This document shows, one piece after another, positions 36,401 to 44,700 of a stretch of DNA of 64,000 nucleotides (its first letter is position 1; each line of letters begins with the position of its first letter). The notes below the pieces were generated by a model. It was not told where the DNA came from and did not search any database. It saw only the letters and a program-made list of their open reading frames with translations. This DNA comes from Mangrovivirga halotolerans (GTDB lineage: Bacteria > Bacteroidota > Bacteroidia > Cytophagales > Cyclobacteriaceae): positions 186,001 to 250,000 of the forward strand of contig NZ_JAPFQN010000004.1 in the NCBI RefSeq assembly GCF_026241165.1, written 5' to 3'. Both the position numbers and the translations under genes were made by a program.

Positions 36401-36922
36401 ATTCCTGAAGATGATGCTAAAGTTATTTGTGAGAAAGTTACTGAAGTGGATTTGTTTGCTAATTGTGTTTTGGATGTGTCTACCACCGGTGATGAAACTT
36501 TTGCAGACGGTTATTTGACCGAACAAAGAATCAGGCAAAAAGCAACCTCGATCATGGTCGTTGAAGGTAAAGAAAAAGATAAATTCGTTGTTACTGCAAT
36601 TGTAAAACCATTGAGCAAAAGTGGTGAAAGACCAGATGGGAATGTAGTGTTTACTCTTAATGGATCAGATTTAGTAGATCCTGTATCTGTAGACGCAGAG
36701 GGTAAAGCTAGTTTACAGATTGATGATTATAATAAAGGAGACAAAATTGGTGCAAGATACGAAGGTGGTGATGACCTGGGTCTTTCTTCAAGTAGTAGTT
36801 CCGAAATTATTATATCTCGTGAACCTGAAAGGAAAGAAGATGAAGGTAAAATTAAATATTGGTGGTATCTGTTACTGATTATATTACTGATTATAATTGT
36901 GATGTTTTTTATATTTATTTAA
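33500..36922 (+). CDS. Giant multicopper oxidase with vWD, Ig-like and C-terminal membrane segments
   Basis: The 1140-residue protein begins with a three-cupredoxin multicopper oxidase (residues about 1-615). Copper ligands are complete: HWHG (about 78-81), HPHHFH (about 132-137), HHPFHLHG (about 517-524) and HCHIFFHAHRGM (about 591-602), with the type 1 cysteine and axial methionine. A linker domain leads to a von Willebrand D-like domain starting at GDPHIKTLDGTKYDF (about 725), a bacterial Ig-like domain (about 1030-1105) and a C-terminal hydrophobic helix of about 20 residues. No N-terminal signal peptide is visible. The GTG at 33491 would add three residues; I prefer the ATG at 33500. Confidence 0.85.
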   Translation: MATHEIELKTSIASINVGSPGVSGELIANNLEVYNGKMGVIIPNDFPVEIPGGVINVGDTLVVRLVNDLPVPVVTGIHWHGIELQNNADGTQVTQNPIPAGNIQMLGGVGPFVGGTHLYKFKVTRPGIFWFHPHHFHSTNRVFKGLYGMLVVTDPNESALIPGTIPDASNTEQVILSDITVCGAPGGSPTNNPGYDLSLPWAGPGGVLPPQAGFSPEQLCEIRPVDEEGSSIGVVPFNAGEVPNLQRPTGKINEGITVLTNGANVGPRGGTPDSPDPIDPSIVTMIDVQPGQGLRLQLANCSIGRYFRLRLTTNDGTQINLVRIGGEGGILDHAVLEGGIIDGFDTKYSPGEILLAPGERADVVAAIPDDGTTDLTMWTLDFERFPGAPVSPVVQGPYSFIPTVPVLHLNVTGASVAPAFTITGTPNGIGGTPLRASTGDLVDELTITTPDTFLDPAGFSPPKEGRDEAVIWLSPGSGINSLSGEFSGDPYTSIPHISSSRYVKEGDMLELTVSNGTGAHHPFHLHGFSFQPKSITGPSGTFTYDYNEFRDTLDVPSEHSLIFRVKIEDDRPFADDSTTHRGGSLGRWLFHCHIFFHAHRGMISELVVTDKDGSGDEKPYISVYGSWAYAPSGMIAERRGWYFLRDGDTLGSIVAHLQDGTPIGDISIDTTTKKWFWQSHTPPDPALPDQINYVYVTITGTSGRKDQAVFRLQIGGVDEGSDIGDPHIKTLDGTKYDFQAVGEFILLADRDGMMIQSRQTPVATAKPITHPYSGLTSCVSVNTAVAARVGSHYISYQPNEKEEGVLDFYVDGKLTELTLQEFKLDNNTIKGISINGKMTLRVDFSNHAVLIVTPRFWNSKKIHYLNISVYHTHGDEGIMGKIPEGHWLPKLKSGARLGRKPRDLQERYIQLYQTFADSWRVKEKNSLFTYEKGKSTSDYTDKDWPAFQPPCELKKKFEIPGSSILPEIPEDDAKVICEKVTEVDLFANCVLDVSTTGDETFADGYLTEQRIRQKATSIMVVEGKEKDKFVVTAIVKPLSKSGERPDGNVVFTLNGSDLVDPVSVDAEGKASLQIDDYNKGDKIGARYEGGDDLGLSSSSSSEIIISREPERKEDEGKIKYWWYLLLIILLIIIVMFFIFI

Positions 36923-36960
36923 GCAATCAGAATTATTTAACATATAGATTAATTAATATA

Positions 36961-36997
36961 AAAAAGCCGGACATAGGATGTGCCCGGCTTTTTTTGG
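36961..36997. terminator. Bidirectional terminator between the oxidase and amidohydrolase genes
   Basis: AAAAGCCGG pairs with CCGGCTTTT (stem core 36966-36970 with 36984-36988). A and T runs on both sides make it suitable for both converging genes. Confidence 0.85.
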
Positions 36998-37010
36998 TTT
37001 AAAAGTTCTT

Positions 37011-38675
37011 TCATTCTCTCCCGTAAACTTGTTTTCCTCCTATAAATGTTTGAAGAATTTTTGTTTGTGGAATCTCTTCTTCCGGAACATTCATGATATC
37101 CTTTTCAAGGACAATAAAATCTGCGAATTTGCCAGTTTCAAGTGATCCTTTCTTTTCTTCTTCAAAATTGGCTTTAGCAGCCCAGATAGTCATTCCTCTG
37201 AGTGTTTCTTCTCGTGAAAGAGCATTTTCAGTCTGGAAACCTTCATCAGGATATCCTTTCAGGTCTTTTCTGGCCACTGCTGCATAAAATCCATATAGTG
37301 GATTGATATCTTCTACAGGGAAATCACTGCCCAGCGCTACATATCCGGTTTGATCTAACAATTCTTTGAAGATATAAGCATCTTTAATTCTTTCCTCCCC
37401 AAGTCGGTCATCAGCCCAGTACATATCTGAAGTTGCATGAGTAGGTTGCACAGACGGTATGATATTGTATTCCCCAAATGTTGAAACATCTTTATCGTTT
37501 ACGATCTGAGCGTGTTCAATTCTCCATCTTTTGTTATTACCCGGTTTGAGGTATTTAGCATAGATATTTAAAAGCACCCTGTTTGAAGAATCACCAATAC
37601 AATGAGTATTCATCTGAAAACCATGCTGGGCCATTTCCTGAGCCGTTTTATCAAAATATTCCGGATTTTGAAGGAGAAACCCTGTTTGTTCTGGTTTGTC
37701 TGCATAAGGCTCAATTAAACAGGCACCGCGGCTACCAAGAGCTCCGTCAGAGTATATCTTGAAAGAAGTAACAGTCAGGTAATCGGTGAAATAAGGGCCA
37801 TTGGCGAAATAATGTTCTTTATTTTCAGGTGTCGGGTTCAGCATCGCATAAATACGCATTTTTAACTCGCCAGATTGATGCATTTCATCCATTAGATCGA
37901 TAGTGGATTTATCCAATCCGGCATCAACCACAGTAGTGAGGCCTACTTCAAAACAGTTTTTTTGAGCTTGTAAAAGTGCTTGTCTTTGTTGTTCAGGGGT
38001 AGCATCCGGGATGTGTCTGTTTATAAGATCCATGGCATTATCAACAAAAATCCCTTGAATACCTTCTTCATCAATAAGGATATCACCTCCATCAACCTTT
38101 ATATCTGTATTAGCGGGAGTCAGGTCAGCCTGTGAAATTGCTGCTGTGTTTACCCATGCTGCGTGGCCATCAATTCTGATTAGATAAACAGGGACATCGG
38201 GAAATAAACTGTCCAGGTCTCTTCGTGAAGGAAATTCTTTTTCAACCCAATCATTTTGATCCCATCCACGACCAACTATCCATGGAGTATTAGGGTATTT
38301 TTGCCTGTGGACAGCTAGCCTGTCAATAATTTCCTCTTTTGAAGTTGTATTAGTAAGATCCGCATTGACCAGACCAAGACCATATCTGAAGAAATGAGCA
38401 TGACCATCGATCAGTCCTGGTACTACAGATTTTCCTTGCAGGTCGATCGTACTATCTGATTCGAATTTTTTAAGAATGCTAGCACTACTTCCGGTTTCAA
38501 TTATCTTACCATCTTTTACTGCAAATGCTTCCACTGTTGAAAATGAAGAGTCTACGGTATAGACGACAGCATTATGGATGATCAGGTCTGCTTTTTGAGG
38601 TGTGTCACACGACCAGAGCATGCTCAAAAAAGAAATAAAAATAGTTGAATAGAGTTTTATATATTTATTTCGCAT
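37011..38675 (-). CDS. Amidohydrolase, YtcJ-like, lipoprotein
   Basis: The 554-residue protein has a lipoprotein signal peptide (SFLSMLWSCDTPQ; cysteine near residue 23). The amidohydrolase domain has VVPGLIDGHAHFFRYG with the HxH metal site, VGRGWDQNDW, NTHCIGDSSNR, RIEHAQIV and ALGSDFPVEDINPL, as in YtcJ-type hydrolases. Substrates are usually amides or N-acyl compounds; the true one is unknown. Its start codon is only 17 bases from that of the divergent HsdR-N gene (38693). A fragment of a second copy remains at 33145. Confidence 0.88.
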   Translation of the reverse strand: MRNKYIKLYSTIFISFLSMLWSCDTPQKADLIIHNAVVYTVDSSFSTVEAFAVKDGKIIETGSSASILKKFESDSTIDLQGKSVVPGLIDGHAHFFRYGLGLVNADLTNTTSKEEIIDRLAVHRQKYPNTPWIVGRGWDQNDWVEKEFPSRRDLDSLFPDVPVYLIRIDGHAAWVNTAAISQADLTPANTDIKVDGGDILIDEEGIQGIFVDNAMDLINRHIPDATPEQQRQALLQAQKNCFEVGLTTVVDAGLDKSTIDLMDEMHQSGELKMRIYAMLNPTPENKEHYFANGPYFTDYLTVTSFKIYSDGALGSRGACLIEPYADKPEQTGFLLQNPEYFDKTAQEMAQHGFQMNTHCIGDSSNRVLLNIYAKYLKPGNNKRWRIEHAQIVNDKDVSTFGEYNIIPSVQPTHATSDMYWADDRLGEERIKDAYIFKELLDQTGYVALGSDFPVEDINPLYGFYAAVARKDLKGYPDEGFQTENALSREETLRGMTIWAAKANFEEEKKGSLETGKFADFIVLEKDIMNVPEEEIPQTKILQTFIGGKQVYGRE

Positions 38676-38692
38676 TAGAAAAATGTAGGTTA

Positions 38693-39127
38693 ATGATTAA
38701 GCTTAATTTACCAGAGTACAATATAAAAACTAAAAGGGAAAGTGGGAAAGAGTTTATCTGGGATATTGTCCGGAAAAAATTTCTTGTCCTGACTCCGGAG
38801 GAATATGTTCGTCAAAATTTCCTCAGGTACCTGATCCATGATCTCAAGTATCCTTCATCACTCATTAATATTGAAGGAGGTTTAAAAGTGAATGTCCGTC
38901 AGAAGAGATCAGATATTTTGGTTTATTTGGGAGGCCAGCCTTTTATGTTGATTGAATGCAAAGCTCCGGAAGTGAAGATTTCCAAAGAGGTTTTTGAGCA
39001 AGCAACTATGTATAACAAAACTATTAAAGCAAAGTATCTAATGTTGACGAATGGGTTGATGCATCTATGTTTTAAATCGGTAGATGGCCATTACGAGCCC
39101 CACAAAGGTTTTCCGGAGTACAAATAA
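38693..39127 (+). CDS. Standalone HsdR N-terminal (PD-(D/E)XK-like) protein
   Basis: The 144-residue protein resembles the HSDR_N_2 domain: an N-terminal helix region (TPEEYVRQNFLRYLIHDLKYP), then the nuclease-type pattern KRSDILVY...FMLIECKAP, that is Asp followed by ExK. It contains no helicase or methyltransferase and is not near other restriction genes, so it is not a full type I system. The frame can be read upstream from a TTG at 38645, but I choose the ATG at 38693 because it gives the common N-terminus and clears the divergent gene. The role is unknown. Confidence 0.8.
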   Translation: MIKLNLPEYNIKTKRESGKEFIWDIVRKKFLVLTPEEYVRQNFLRYLIHDLKYPSSLINIEGGLKVNVRQKRSDILVYLGGQPFMLIECKAPEVKISKEVFEQATMYNKTIKAKYLMLTNGLMHLCFKSVDGHYEPHKGFPEYK

Positions 39128-39129
39128 AA

Positions 39130-39157
39130 AAGGCCGGAATAATACTATTCCAGCCTT
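39130..39157. terminator. Terminator between the HsdR-N and ald genes
   Basis: AAGGCCGGAATA pairs with TATTCCAGCCTT with one mismatch around a four-base loop. An A-run on the left and moderate T content on the right fit use by the converging genes. Confidence 0.75.
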
Positions 39158-39180
39158 CTACAAATAATAAGCTATATTCC

Positions 39181-40296
39181 TTAGTTTAAGAATTTATCAA
39201 CATTGGTGTAAGGAAGGTCAAAAGCATCAGCAACGCTTTTATAAACCACCTCACCCTTAATGATATTAAGGCCAAGTTCCAATTCTTTATTGTCTCTACA
39301 AGCAATTTCCCAGCCCTTATTAGCAAGTTCGATCGCATAAGGAAGGGTTGCGTTTGTCAATGCCAGGGTAGAAGTGTATGGTACTGCTCCCGGCATATTC
39401 GCTACACAATAGTGAACCACATCATCAATGATAAACGTAGGGTTTTCATGCGTTGTTGGTTCACAAGTTTCGATACAACCACCTTGATCTACCGCTACAT
39501 CGACTAAAACCGTACCTTCACGCATGTCTTTTAGCATGTCTCTGGTTACCAGTTTTGGTGCTTTAGCACCCGGGATCAATACAGCGCCGACAATCAGGTC
39601 ATGAGTTTTAATCATCTCACGGATGTTGTATTCATTAGACATCATGGTGTTTACGTTAGCAGCCATGATATCATCCAGGTATCTTAATCTACCCAGGTTA
39701 ACATCCATGATCGTTACATCAGCTCCAAGACCAGCAGCCATTTTAGCTGCGTTGGTTCCTACGATACCACCACCAAGAATAAGAACTTTAGCTGGTCTTA
39801 CTCCCGGTACACCTCCTAAAAGAATTCCGCGTCCTTTCAAAGGCTTCTCAAGGTATTTAGCACCTTCCTGAATTGACATTCTTCCTGCAACCTCCGACAT
39901 AGGGATTAACAGGGGCAGGCTTCTGTCTGCTTTTTCGACAGTTTCGTACGCCAGACAAATGCTTTTACTCTTGATCATTGCATTTGTCAATGGTTCTGAA
40001 GAAGCAAAGTGAAAATAAGTAAATACCAATTGATCTTCTTTGATCAGACCATATTCTGGTTCGATTGGTTCCTTTACTTTCATTATCATTTCCCCGGCAG
40101 CATATGCAGCTTCAATTGTAGGCTCCATAATTGCTCCGGCCTGAACGTACAGGTCATCGCTAAAACCACTACCTTCTCCGGCAGTTTGCTGCACATGTAC
40201 TTCATGGCCTCTCTTAACCAATTCCTTCACGCCAGCAGGGGTAAGTGCTACCCTGTTTTCATTATTTTTTATTTCCTTTGGGACACTGATAATCAT
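39181..40296 (-). CDS. ald: Alanine dehydrogenase
   Basis: The enzyme interconverts L-alanine and pyruvate plus ammonia using NAD. The chosen start gives 371 residues, the family's length, beginning MIISVPKEIKNNENRVALTP. Signatures are GAGAIMEP-like loops, KVKEPIEPEYGL, VLILGGGIVGTNAAKMAAG (NAD-binding) and VDQGGCIETCEPTTH. The frame is open up to 40377, but a promoter element at 40322-40329 lies between the two candidate starts, so the upstream extension would not be transcribed. Confidence 0.95.
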   Translation of the reverse strand: MIISVPKEIKNNENRVALTPAGVKELVKRGHEVHVQQTAGEGSGFSDDLYVQAGAIMEPTIEAAYAAGEMIMKVKEPIEPEYGLIKEDQLVFTYFHFASSEPLTNAMIKSKSICLAYETVEKADRSLPLLIPMSEVAGRMSIQEGAKYLEKPLKGRGILLGGVPGVRPAKVLILGGGIVGTNAAKMAAGLGADVTIMDVNLGRLRYLDDIMAANVNTMMSNEYNIREMIKTHDLIVGAVLIPGAKAPKLVTRDMLKDMREGTVLVDVAVDQGGCIETCEPTTHENPTFIIDDVVHYCVANMPGAVPYTSTLALTNATLPYAIELANKGWEIACRDNKELELGLNIIKGEVVYKSVADAFDLPYTNVDKFLN

Positions 40297-40321
40297 AATA
40301 ATGTTGTTTATTAAGTGCATG

Positions 40322-40329
40322 CAAATATA
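40322..40329 (-). promoter_or_regulatory. Candidate -7 promoter element of ald
   Basis: The minus strand reads TATATTTG, matching TAnnTTTG, 26 bases before the ATG at 40296. It decides in favour of the shorter ald reading frame. Confidence 0.55.
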
Positions 40330-40578
40330 GTAAGCACAGAATAATATTTTGTTACTTTTTACCCTGAAAATTAGCACGGAAATACAAAAACAAAGTAATT
40401 CATTTTTTAGTGTGTTTTAGATTTTGGAGAAGCAAAAAAATAAAAATTTTATTTTGTATTTTTCTTTAAAAAATATATTTAATTCTGTGGTTGTTAGGGT
40501 GTTGTATTAAATACGAAGCTTATTTCGCGACATCACTTGTTTTTTATTACGATTTTACTGTAGTTTTCAAGGGTCTTT

Positions 40579-40586
40579 TAACTTTG
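40579..40586 (+). promoter_or_regulatory. Candidate -7 promoter element of the E1 dehydrogenase gene
   Basis: TAACTTTG matches TAnnTTTG and lies 68 bases before the ATG at 40654, leaving a leader of about 60 bases. Confidence 0.5.
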
Positions 40587-40653
40587 AAACACCCTGATTT
40601 TTAAGTATTTTTGAATTGCCCAAATAGATTTTCCATCTCAATAAACGCATTTT

Positions 40654-43071
40654 ATGGAAATAACTAAAACAGATACCCCATTGAAAACTTTAAAGTTATC
40701 CAATAAAGAAGTACTTCAGGATTATAAATTAGCTGTGGCCAGTCGTGAGGCCAGTTTGCTAGGAAGAAAAGAAGTCTTCATGGGTAAAGCTAAGTTCGGA
40801 ATATTCGGCGATGGAAAGGAATTACCTCAGATCGCCATGGCCAAAGTTTTTAAAAAAGGTGATTACAGATCTGGATATTATCGTGATCAAACGTTCATGT
40901 TTGCCATTGGTGAGTTGACAATTCAAGAGTATTTTGCTCAATTGTATGCACATACTGATGTTGAAGCTGAACCTGCAAGTGCAGGCAGGCTGATGAATGG
41001 CCACTTTGGTACCAGAATGCTGGATGAAGATGGTAATTTTAAAAACGTTGCCCAGGAATATAATAGTGTTTCAGATATATCACCAACTGCAGGTCAAATG
41101 CCAAGACTTGTGGGATTGGGATATGCTTCTAAATTATACAGAGAAAATAAAGACTTAAAGCAATTTAAAGAGTTCTCTGATAATGGGAATGAGATTGCTT
41201 TCGGAACTATCGGTAATGCATCTACTTCAGAAGGTTTATTTTTTGAGACAATCAATGCAGCAGGCGTACTCCAGGTTCCAATGCTAATGTCGGTCTGGGA
41301 TGACGAATATGGTATTAGTGTTCCGAAAAGTTATCACACAACTAAAGAAAACATATCAAAAGCCCTTTCTGGTTTTCAGCGCACCAAAGATGAAAAAGGA
41401 TATGAGATCCTTACTGTAAATGGCTGGGATTATGCTGAGTTGATTAAAACTTACAGAAAAGCAGAAGAAATCTGTCGTAAAGAACACGTACCGGTACTTG
41501 TTCATGTTGTTGAAATCACTCAACCTCAGGGTCACTCAACCTCAGGTTCTCATGAAAGGTATAAGAGTAAAGAAAGACTTGAGTGGGAAAAAGAGCATGA
41601 TTGTATAACCAAAATGCGTCAGTGGATAATTGACGAAGGTATAGCTGATGAATCAAAGCTCGAGGAACTTGAAAAAGAAGCTAAAAAAGAAGCTAAAGAT
41701 TCTAAGAATAATGCCTGGAAGGATTTTAATGGTTCAATCACTGAAATCCATAAAGAGGCTGTTGACCTGATCAAAGCTGCTGCTGAAAGTTCTGAGAATA
41801 AGAAAGTTTTGATGAATATTTCAAACGAATTAAAGGAGACTTTAAATCCGATTCGTCTGGATTCTTTCAAAGCTGTGAAAAAAGCATTGAGATATCTTAC
41901 CGGAGAGAATTCTTCGGCTAAGTCTAACCTTCTAAACTGGTTAAAGAGGGAAGAAAAACTAAATGAAGATCGATACAGTAGTCACCTATATTCTCAGTCT
42001 GAGGAGGCAGCTCTGACTGTACCAGAGATCGATCCGGTATATGATGATTCAAGTAAACTTGTCGATGGACGCGAAGTTCTCCAGGCATGTTTTGATGCAA
42101 ATCTTGCAAGAGACCCAAGAGTTTTTGCCTTTGGTGAAGATGTAGGGTTTATCGGAGATGTGAATCAGGCATTTGCAGGTTTACAGGAAAAATATGGTGA
42201 ACTAAGAGTAACTGATACTGGTATCAGGGAAGCAACGATTTTAGGACAAGGAATTGGTACAGCGATAAGAGGTTTGAGGCCGATCGCTGAGATTCAGTAC
42301 CTTGATTATATTTATTATGCCCTTCAGATTATGGCTGATGATCTATCGAATCTTCAGTACCGAACTAAAGGAGGTCAAAAAGCACCTTTGATCATTCGCA
42401 CAAGAGGGCACAGGTTAGAGGGAGTATGGCATTCTGGTTCTCCAATGGGAGCTTTATTACATAGTATTCGTGGTATTTATATTCTTGTACCAAGAGATAT
42501 GACTAAAGCTGCAGGTTTTTACAATACTATGCTTCAGTCTGACGATACTGCATTGATCATCGAATGTTTGAATGGATACAGACTTAAAGAGAAAGTTCCG
42601 GCAAACATTGCTGAGTTTACCACACCGCTTGGGGTTCCAGAAGTGATCAAAGAAGGTTCTGATGTTACAGTGGTTACTTACGGCTCAATGTGTAGAATAG
42701 TAATGGAAGCTGCTGAACAACTTGAGGAGTTTGGAATATCAGTAGAAGTGATCGACGTTCAGTCTTTATTACCGTTTGATATTAATCACACCATTGTTGA
42801 TCGTATTAAGAAAACCAATCGGGTGATTTTTGCCGATGAGGATGTGCCTGGTGGTGCAACTGCGTTCATGATGCAAAAAGTTCTTGAAGAGCAAAACGGT
42901 TATCGTTATCTTGATTCCAAGCCTATGACGATCACTGCTAAAGAACACAGACCGGCTTATAGTTCAGATGGTGACTATTTTAGTAAGCCAAACACAGAGA
43001 CCGTTTTTGAAACTGTCTACAAAATGATGAATGAATTTAATCCAAGGAAATATCCTGAATTATATAAATAA
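40654..43071 (+). CDS. 2-oxoacid dehydrogenase E1, fused alpha and beta subunits
   Basis: The 805-residue protein joins both E1 subunits of a pyruvate/branched-chain 2-oxoacid dehydrogenase complex, which decarboxylates the 2-oxoacid with thiamine diphosphate and acylates lipoyl-E2. The alpha part (about 1-360) has YRDQTFMFAIGELTIQEYF and the TPP region GTIGNASTSEGLFFE. The beta part (about 470-805) has FGEDVGFIGDVNQAF, TGIREATILGQGIGTAI, EIQYLDYIYYALQIM and the transketolase C-terminal domain with VTVVTYGSMCRIVME. The two parts are joined by a charged linker. Such fusions are common in Bacteroidota. The gene is monocistronic. Confidence 0.9.
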   Translation: MEITKTDTPLKTLKLSNKEVLQDYKLAVASREASLLGRKEVFMGKAKFGIFGDGKELPQIAMAKVFKKGDYRSGYYRDQTFMFAIGELTIQEYFAQLYAHTDVEAEPASAGRLMNGHFGTRMLDEDGNFKNVAQEYNSVSDISPTAGQMPRLVGLGYASKLYRENKDLKQFKEFSDNGNEIAFGTIGNASTSEGLFFETINAAGVLQVPMLMSVWDDEYGISVPKSYHTTKENISKALSGFQRTKDEKGYEILTVNGWDYAELIKTYRKAEEICRKEHVPVLVHVVEITQPQGHSTSGSHERYKSKERLEWEKEHDCITKMRQWIIDEGIADESKLEELEKEAKKEAKDSKNNAWKDFNGSITEIHKEAVDLIKAAAESSENKKVLMNISNELKETLNPIRLDSFKAVKKALRYLTGENSSAKSNLLNWLKREEKLNEDRYSSHLYSQSEEAALTVPEIDPVYDDSSKLVDGREVLQACFDANLARDPRVFAFGEDVGFIGDVNQAFAGLQEKYGELRVTDTGIREATILGQGIGTAIRGLRPIAEIQYLDYIYYALQIMADDLSNLQYRTKGGQKAPLIIRTRGHRLEGVWHSGSPMGALLHSIRGIYILVPRDMTKAAGFYNTMLQSDDTALIIECLNGYRLKEKVPANIAEFTTPLGVPEVIKEGSDVTVVTYGSMCRIVMEAAEQLEEFGISVEVIDVQSLLPFDINHTIVDRIKKTNRVIFADEDVPGGATAFMMQKVLEEQNGYRYLDSKPMTITAKEHRPAYSSDGDYFSKPNTETVFETVYKMMNEFNPRKYPELYK

Positions 43072-43095
43072 GGATATTTTAAATGAAAATATAAG

Positions 43096-43123
43096 GTCCG
43101 GGAGTTATTTCCGGACTTTTTTT
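43096..43123 (+). terminator. Intrinsic terminator of the E1 dehydrogenase gene
   Basis: GTCCGG (43096-43101) pairs with CCGGAC (43111-43116) and is followed by a T7 run, 25 bases after the stop codon. Confidence 0.85.
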
Positions 43124-43170
43124 GTTTAATGGGATGTTATAGATGCCAGATATAAAAACCTGACTAATTA

Positions 43171-44406
43171 CTATTTACGGGGCTTTTTCGGTATTGTGAA
43201 TTTGAATTTCGTGCCTTTTCCCTGCTTACTTTCAACCCAAATTTCACCCCCGTGTTTTTTAACGAATTCTTTGCATAAAATCAATCCTAATCCTGTTCCT
43301 GTTTCATTTTGAGTACCAGGTGTTGAAATCGACTTTTCAATTTTAAATAAGTTGTTTAGTACATTCTCGGGAATTCCTATCCCGTTATCAGAAATAGTGA
43401 TTAAATAATTTTCCTTGTTATCATCAACAGAGATTTTCATTTCACCATTTTTCCGGGTAAATTTTATACCATTAGAGATCAGGTTCCTTAAAATGGTCCT
43501 GAGCATCTTTGTATCAGCATGGACAAAACTTTTATCCGGAATATCACAATATATATCGATCGATTTTTGTTTAGCAGAGTATTTTAATAAACTAATCACA
43601 TCAGGTATAACACTTTTTAAGTTTACTTTTTCAGGATCATAACTGATTGTACTGGATTGAGCTCTCGACCATTGGATCAGGTTTTCCAGTAATCCAATAG
43701 CTTTATTGGTAGATTTTTTAATTAAATAAGAATATTCTTTTATCCCTTCAAGATCATTTTCTTCAATCTGTTTTTCCAGAAGGTTTGCAAGTCCTAAAAC
43801 TGAATTAAATGGCGATCTCAAATCATGGGTAATAATAGAAAAGAACTTATCTTTTGTAGCGAGAAGATTATTTAGTCGCTTTTCATTTTTGTAAACTCTT
43901 CTTTCTAATTTTTTTTCTTCTGTGATGTCATGGAAGTTTACTATTGCTCCAATGATTTTATTAGAATGATCAAAAATTGGTGCTGACCAGATTGCTACCC
44001 ACTTTTTTTTACCGTCTTCTAACTCTACAATGGACTGTTCATTTTTAATTACTTCGCCTTCATATAATGATCGTGCAAGTGGCATTTCTCTGCCCGTATA
44101 TTGTCTTCCGTCCGGAAAAAACATTTTCCAGCTATGCACATAATCTTTAACGGTTATATCAGTAAGCCTGGCATCAGTTTTTCCCCTGAAAGCCCATACC
44201 GCATCATTTATATAAGTGATCCGACCATCAGGGGGTTCGCAAATAACAATAGCAGTTGGCGCACAGTCTAATATTGATTTTAAAAACTGTTCTGACTTAT
44301 TTAAATATTTTGAATTATAGAGCTCTCTTTCAAGTTGAGATATTTTTTTCTTTAACTCTTCGTTTTCAGTTTGTATATCGGCGTACTTTGTTTCAGAGTG
44401 TGTCAT
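43171..44406 (-). CDS. PAS-domain sensor histidine kinase
   Basis: The 411-residue kinase has a short N-terminal coiled coil (residues 8-45), one PAS domain (about 45-170) with the PAC-type end GAIVNFHDITEEKK, a HisKA domain with the phosphorylated histidine near residue 194 (FSIITHDLRSPFNSVLG) and an ATPase domain with LISNGIKFTRKNG, ISDNGIGIPENV and TGTGLGLILCKEFVKKHGG. No membrane segment is present, so it senses a cytoplasmic signal. No response regulator is adjacent, so the partner is encoded elsewhere. Confidence 0.93.
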   Translation of the reverse strand: MTHSETKYADIQTENEELKKKISQLERELYNSKYLNKSEQFLKSILDCAPTAIVICEPPDGRITYINDAVWAFRGKTDARLTDITVKDYVHSWKMFFPDGRQYTGREMPLARSLYEGEVIKNEQSIVELEDGKKKWVAIWSAPIFDHSNKIIGAIVNFHDITEEKKLERRVYKNEKRLNNLLATKDKFFSIITHDLRSPFNSVLGLANLLEKQIEENDLEGIKEYSYLIKKSTNKAIGLLENLIQWSRAQSSTISYDPEKVNLKSVIPDVISLLKYSAKQKSIDIYCDIPDKSFVHADTKMLRTILRNLISNGIKFTRKNGEMKISVDDNKENYLITISDNGIGIPENVLNNLFKIEKSISTPGTQNETGTGLGLILCKEFVKKHGGEIWVESKQGKGTKFKFTIPKKPRK

Positions 44407-44700
44407 TATCGTTGTATATAAGGATAAAATACCTTCTTAATGTCATACACCATCAAATATGATTTTAAATTAAAATTTGAAGAAATTAATATTTGGCTCT
44501 ATTCTATAAATGCGATAAAAATCCAGATTGCTGGATTTGATGATTATTTCTATACTATAATTTAAGGTTTTTATAGCAAACTATCTTGTTTGGGTGGTCT
44601 TTTTTGATCTAAAATACTGATTACTAGTTTTTTAAAATCATTTTATGAAATTATATGTTACATGTTTTAAATTTATTCTATGTACAAGAAGGGTGTTATT

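Larger units (their letters stand above)
40297..40653. other. Divergent promoter region between ald and the E1 dehydrogenase
   Basis: About 357 bases with the two promoter elements (40322 and 40579), long A/T runs and no open reading frame or RNA fold that I can recognise. Confidence 0.6.

Noticed and set aside
38693-39127. Type I restriction-modification system
   Set aside because: Only an HsdR N-terminal-like domain is present; helicase, HsdM and HsdS genes are absent nearby.
40297-40377. Extended N-terminus of alanine dehydrogenase
   Set aside because: The extension contains the candidate promoter and resembles no known Ald N-terminus; the ATG at 40296 gives the normal length.
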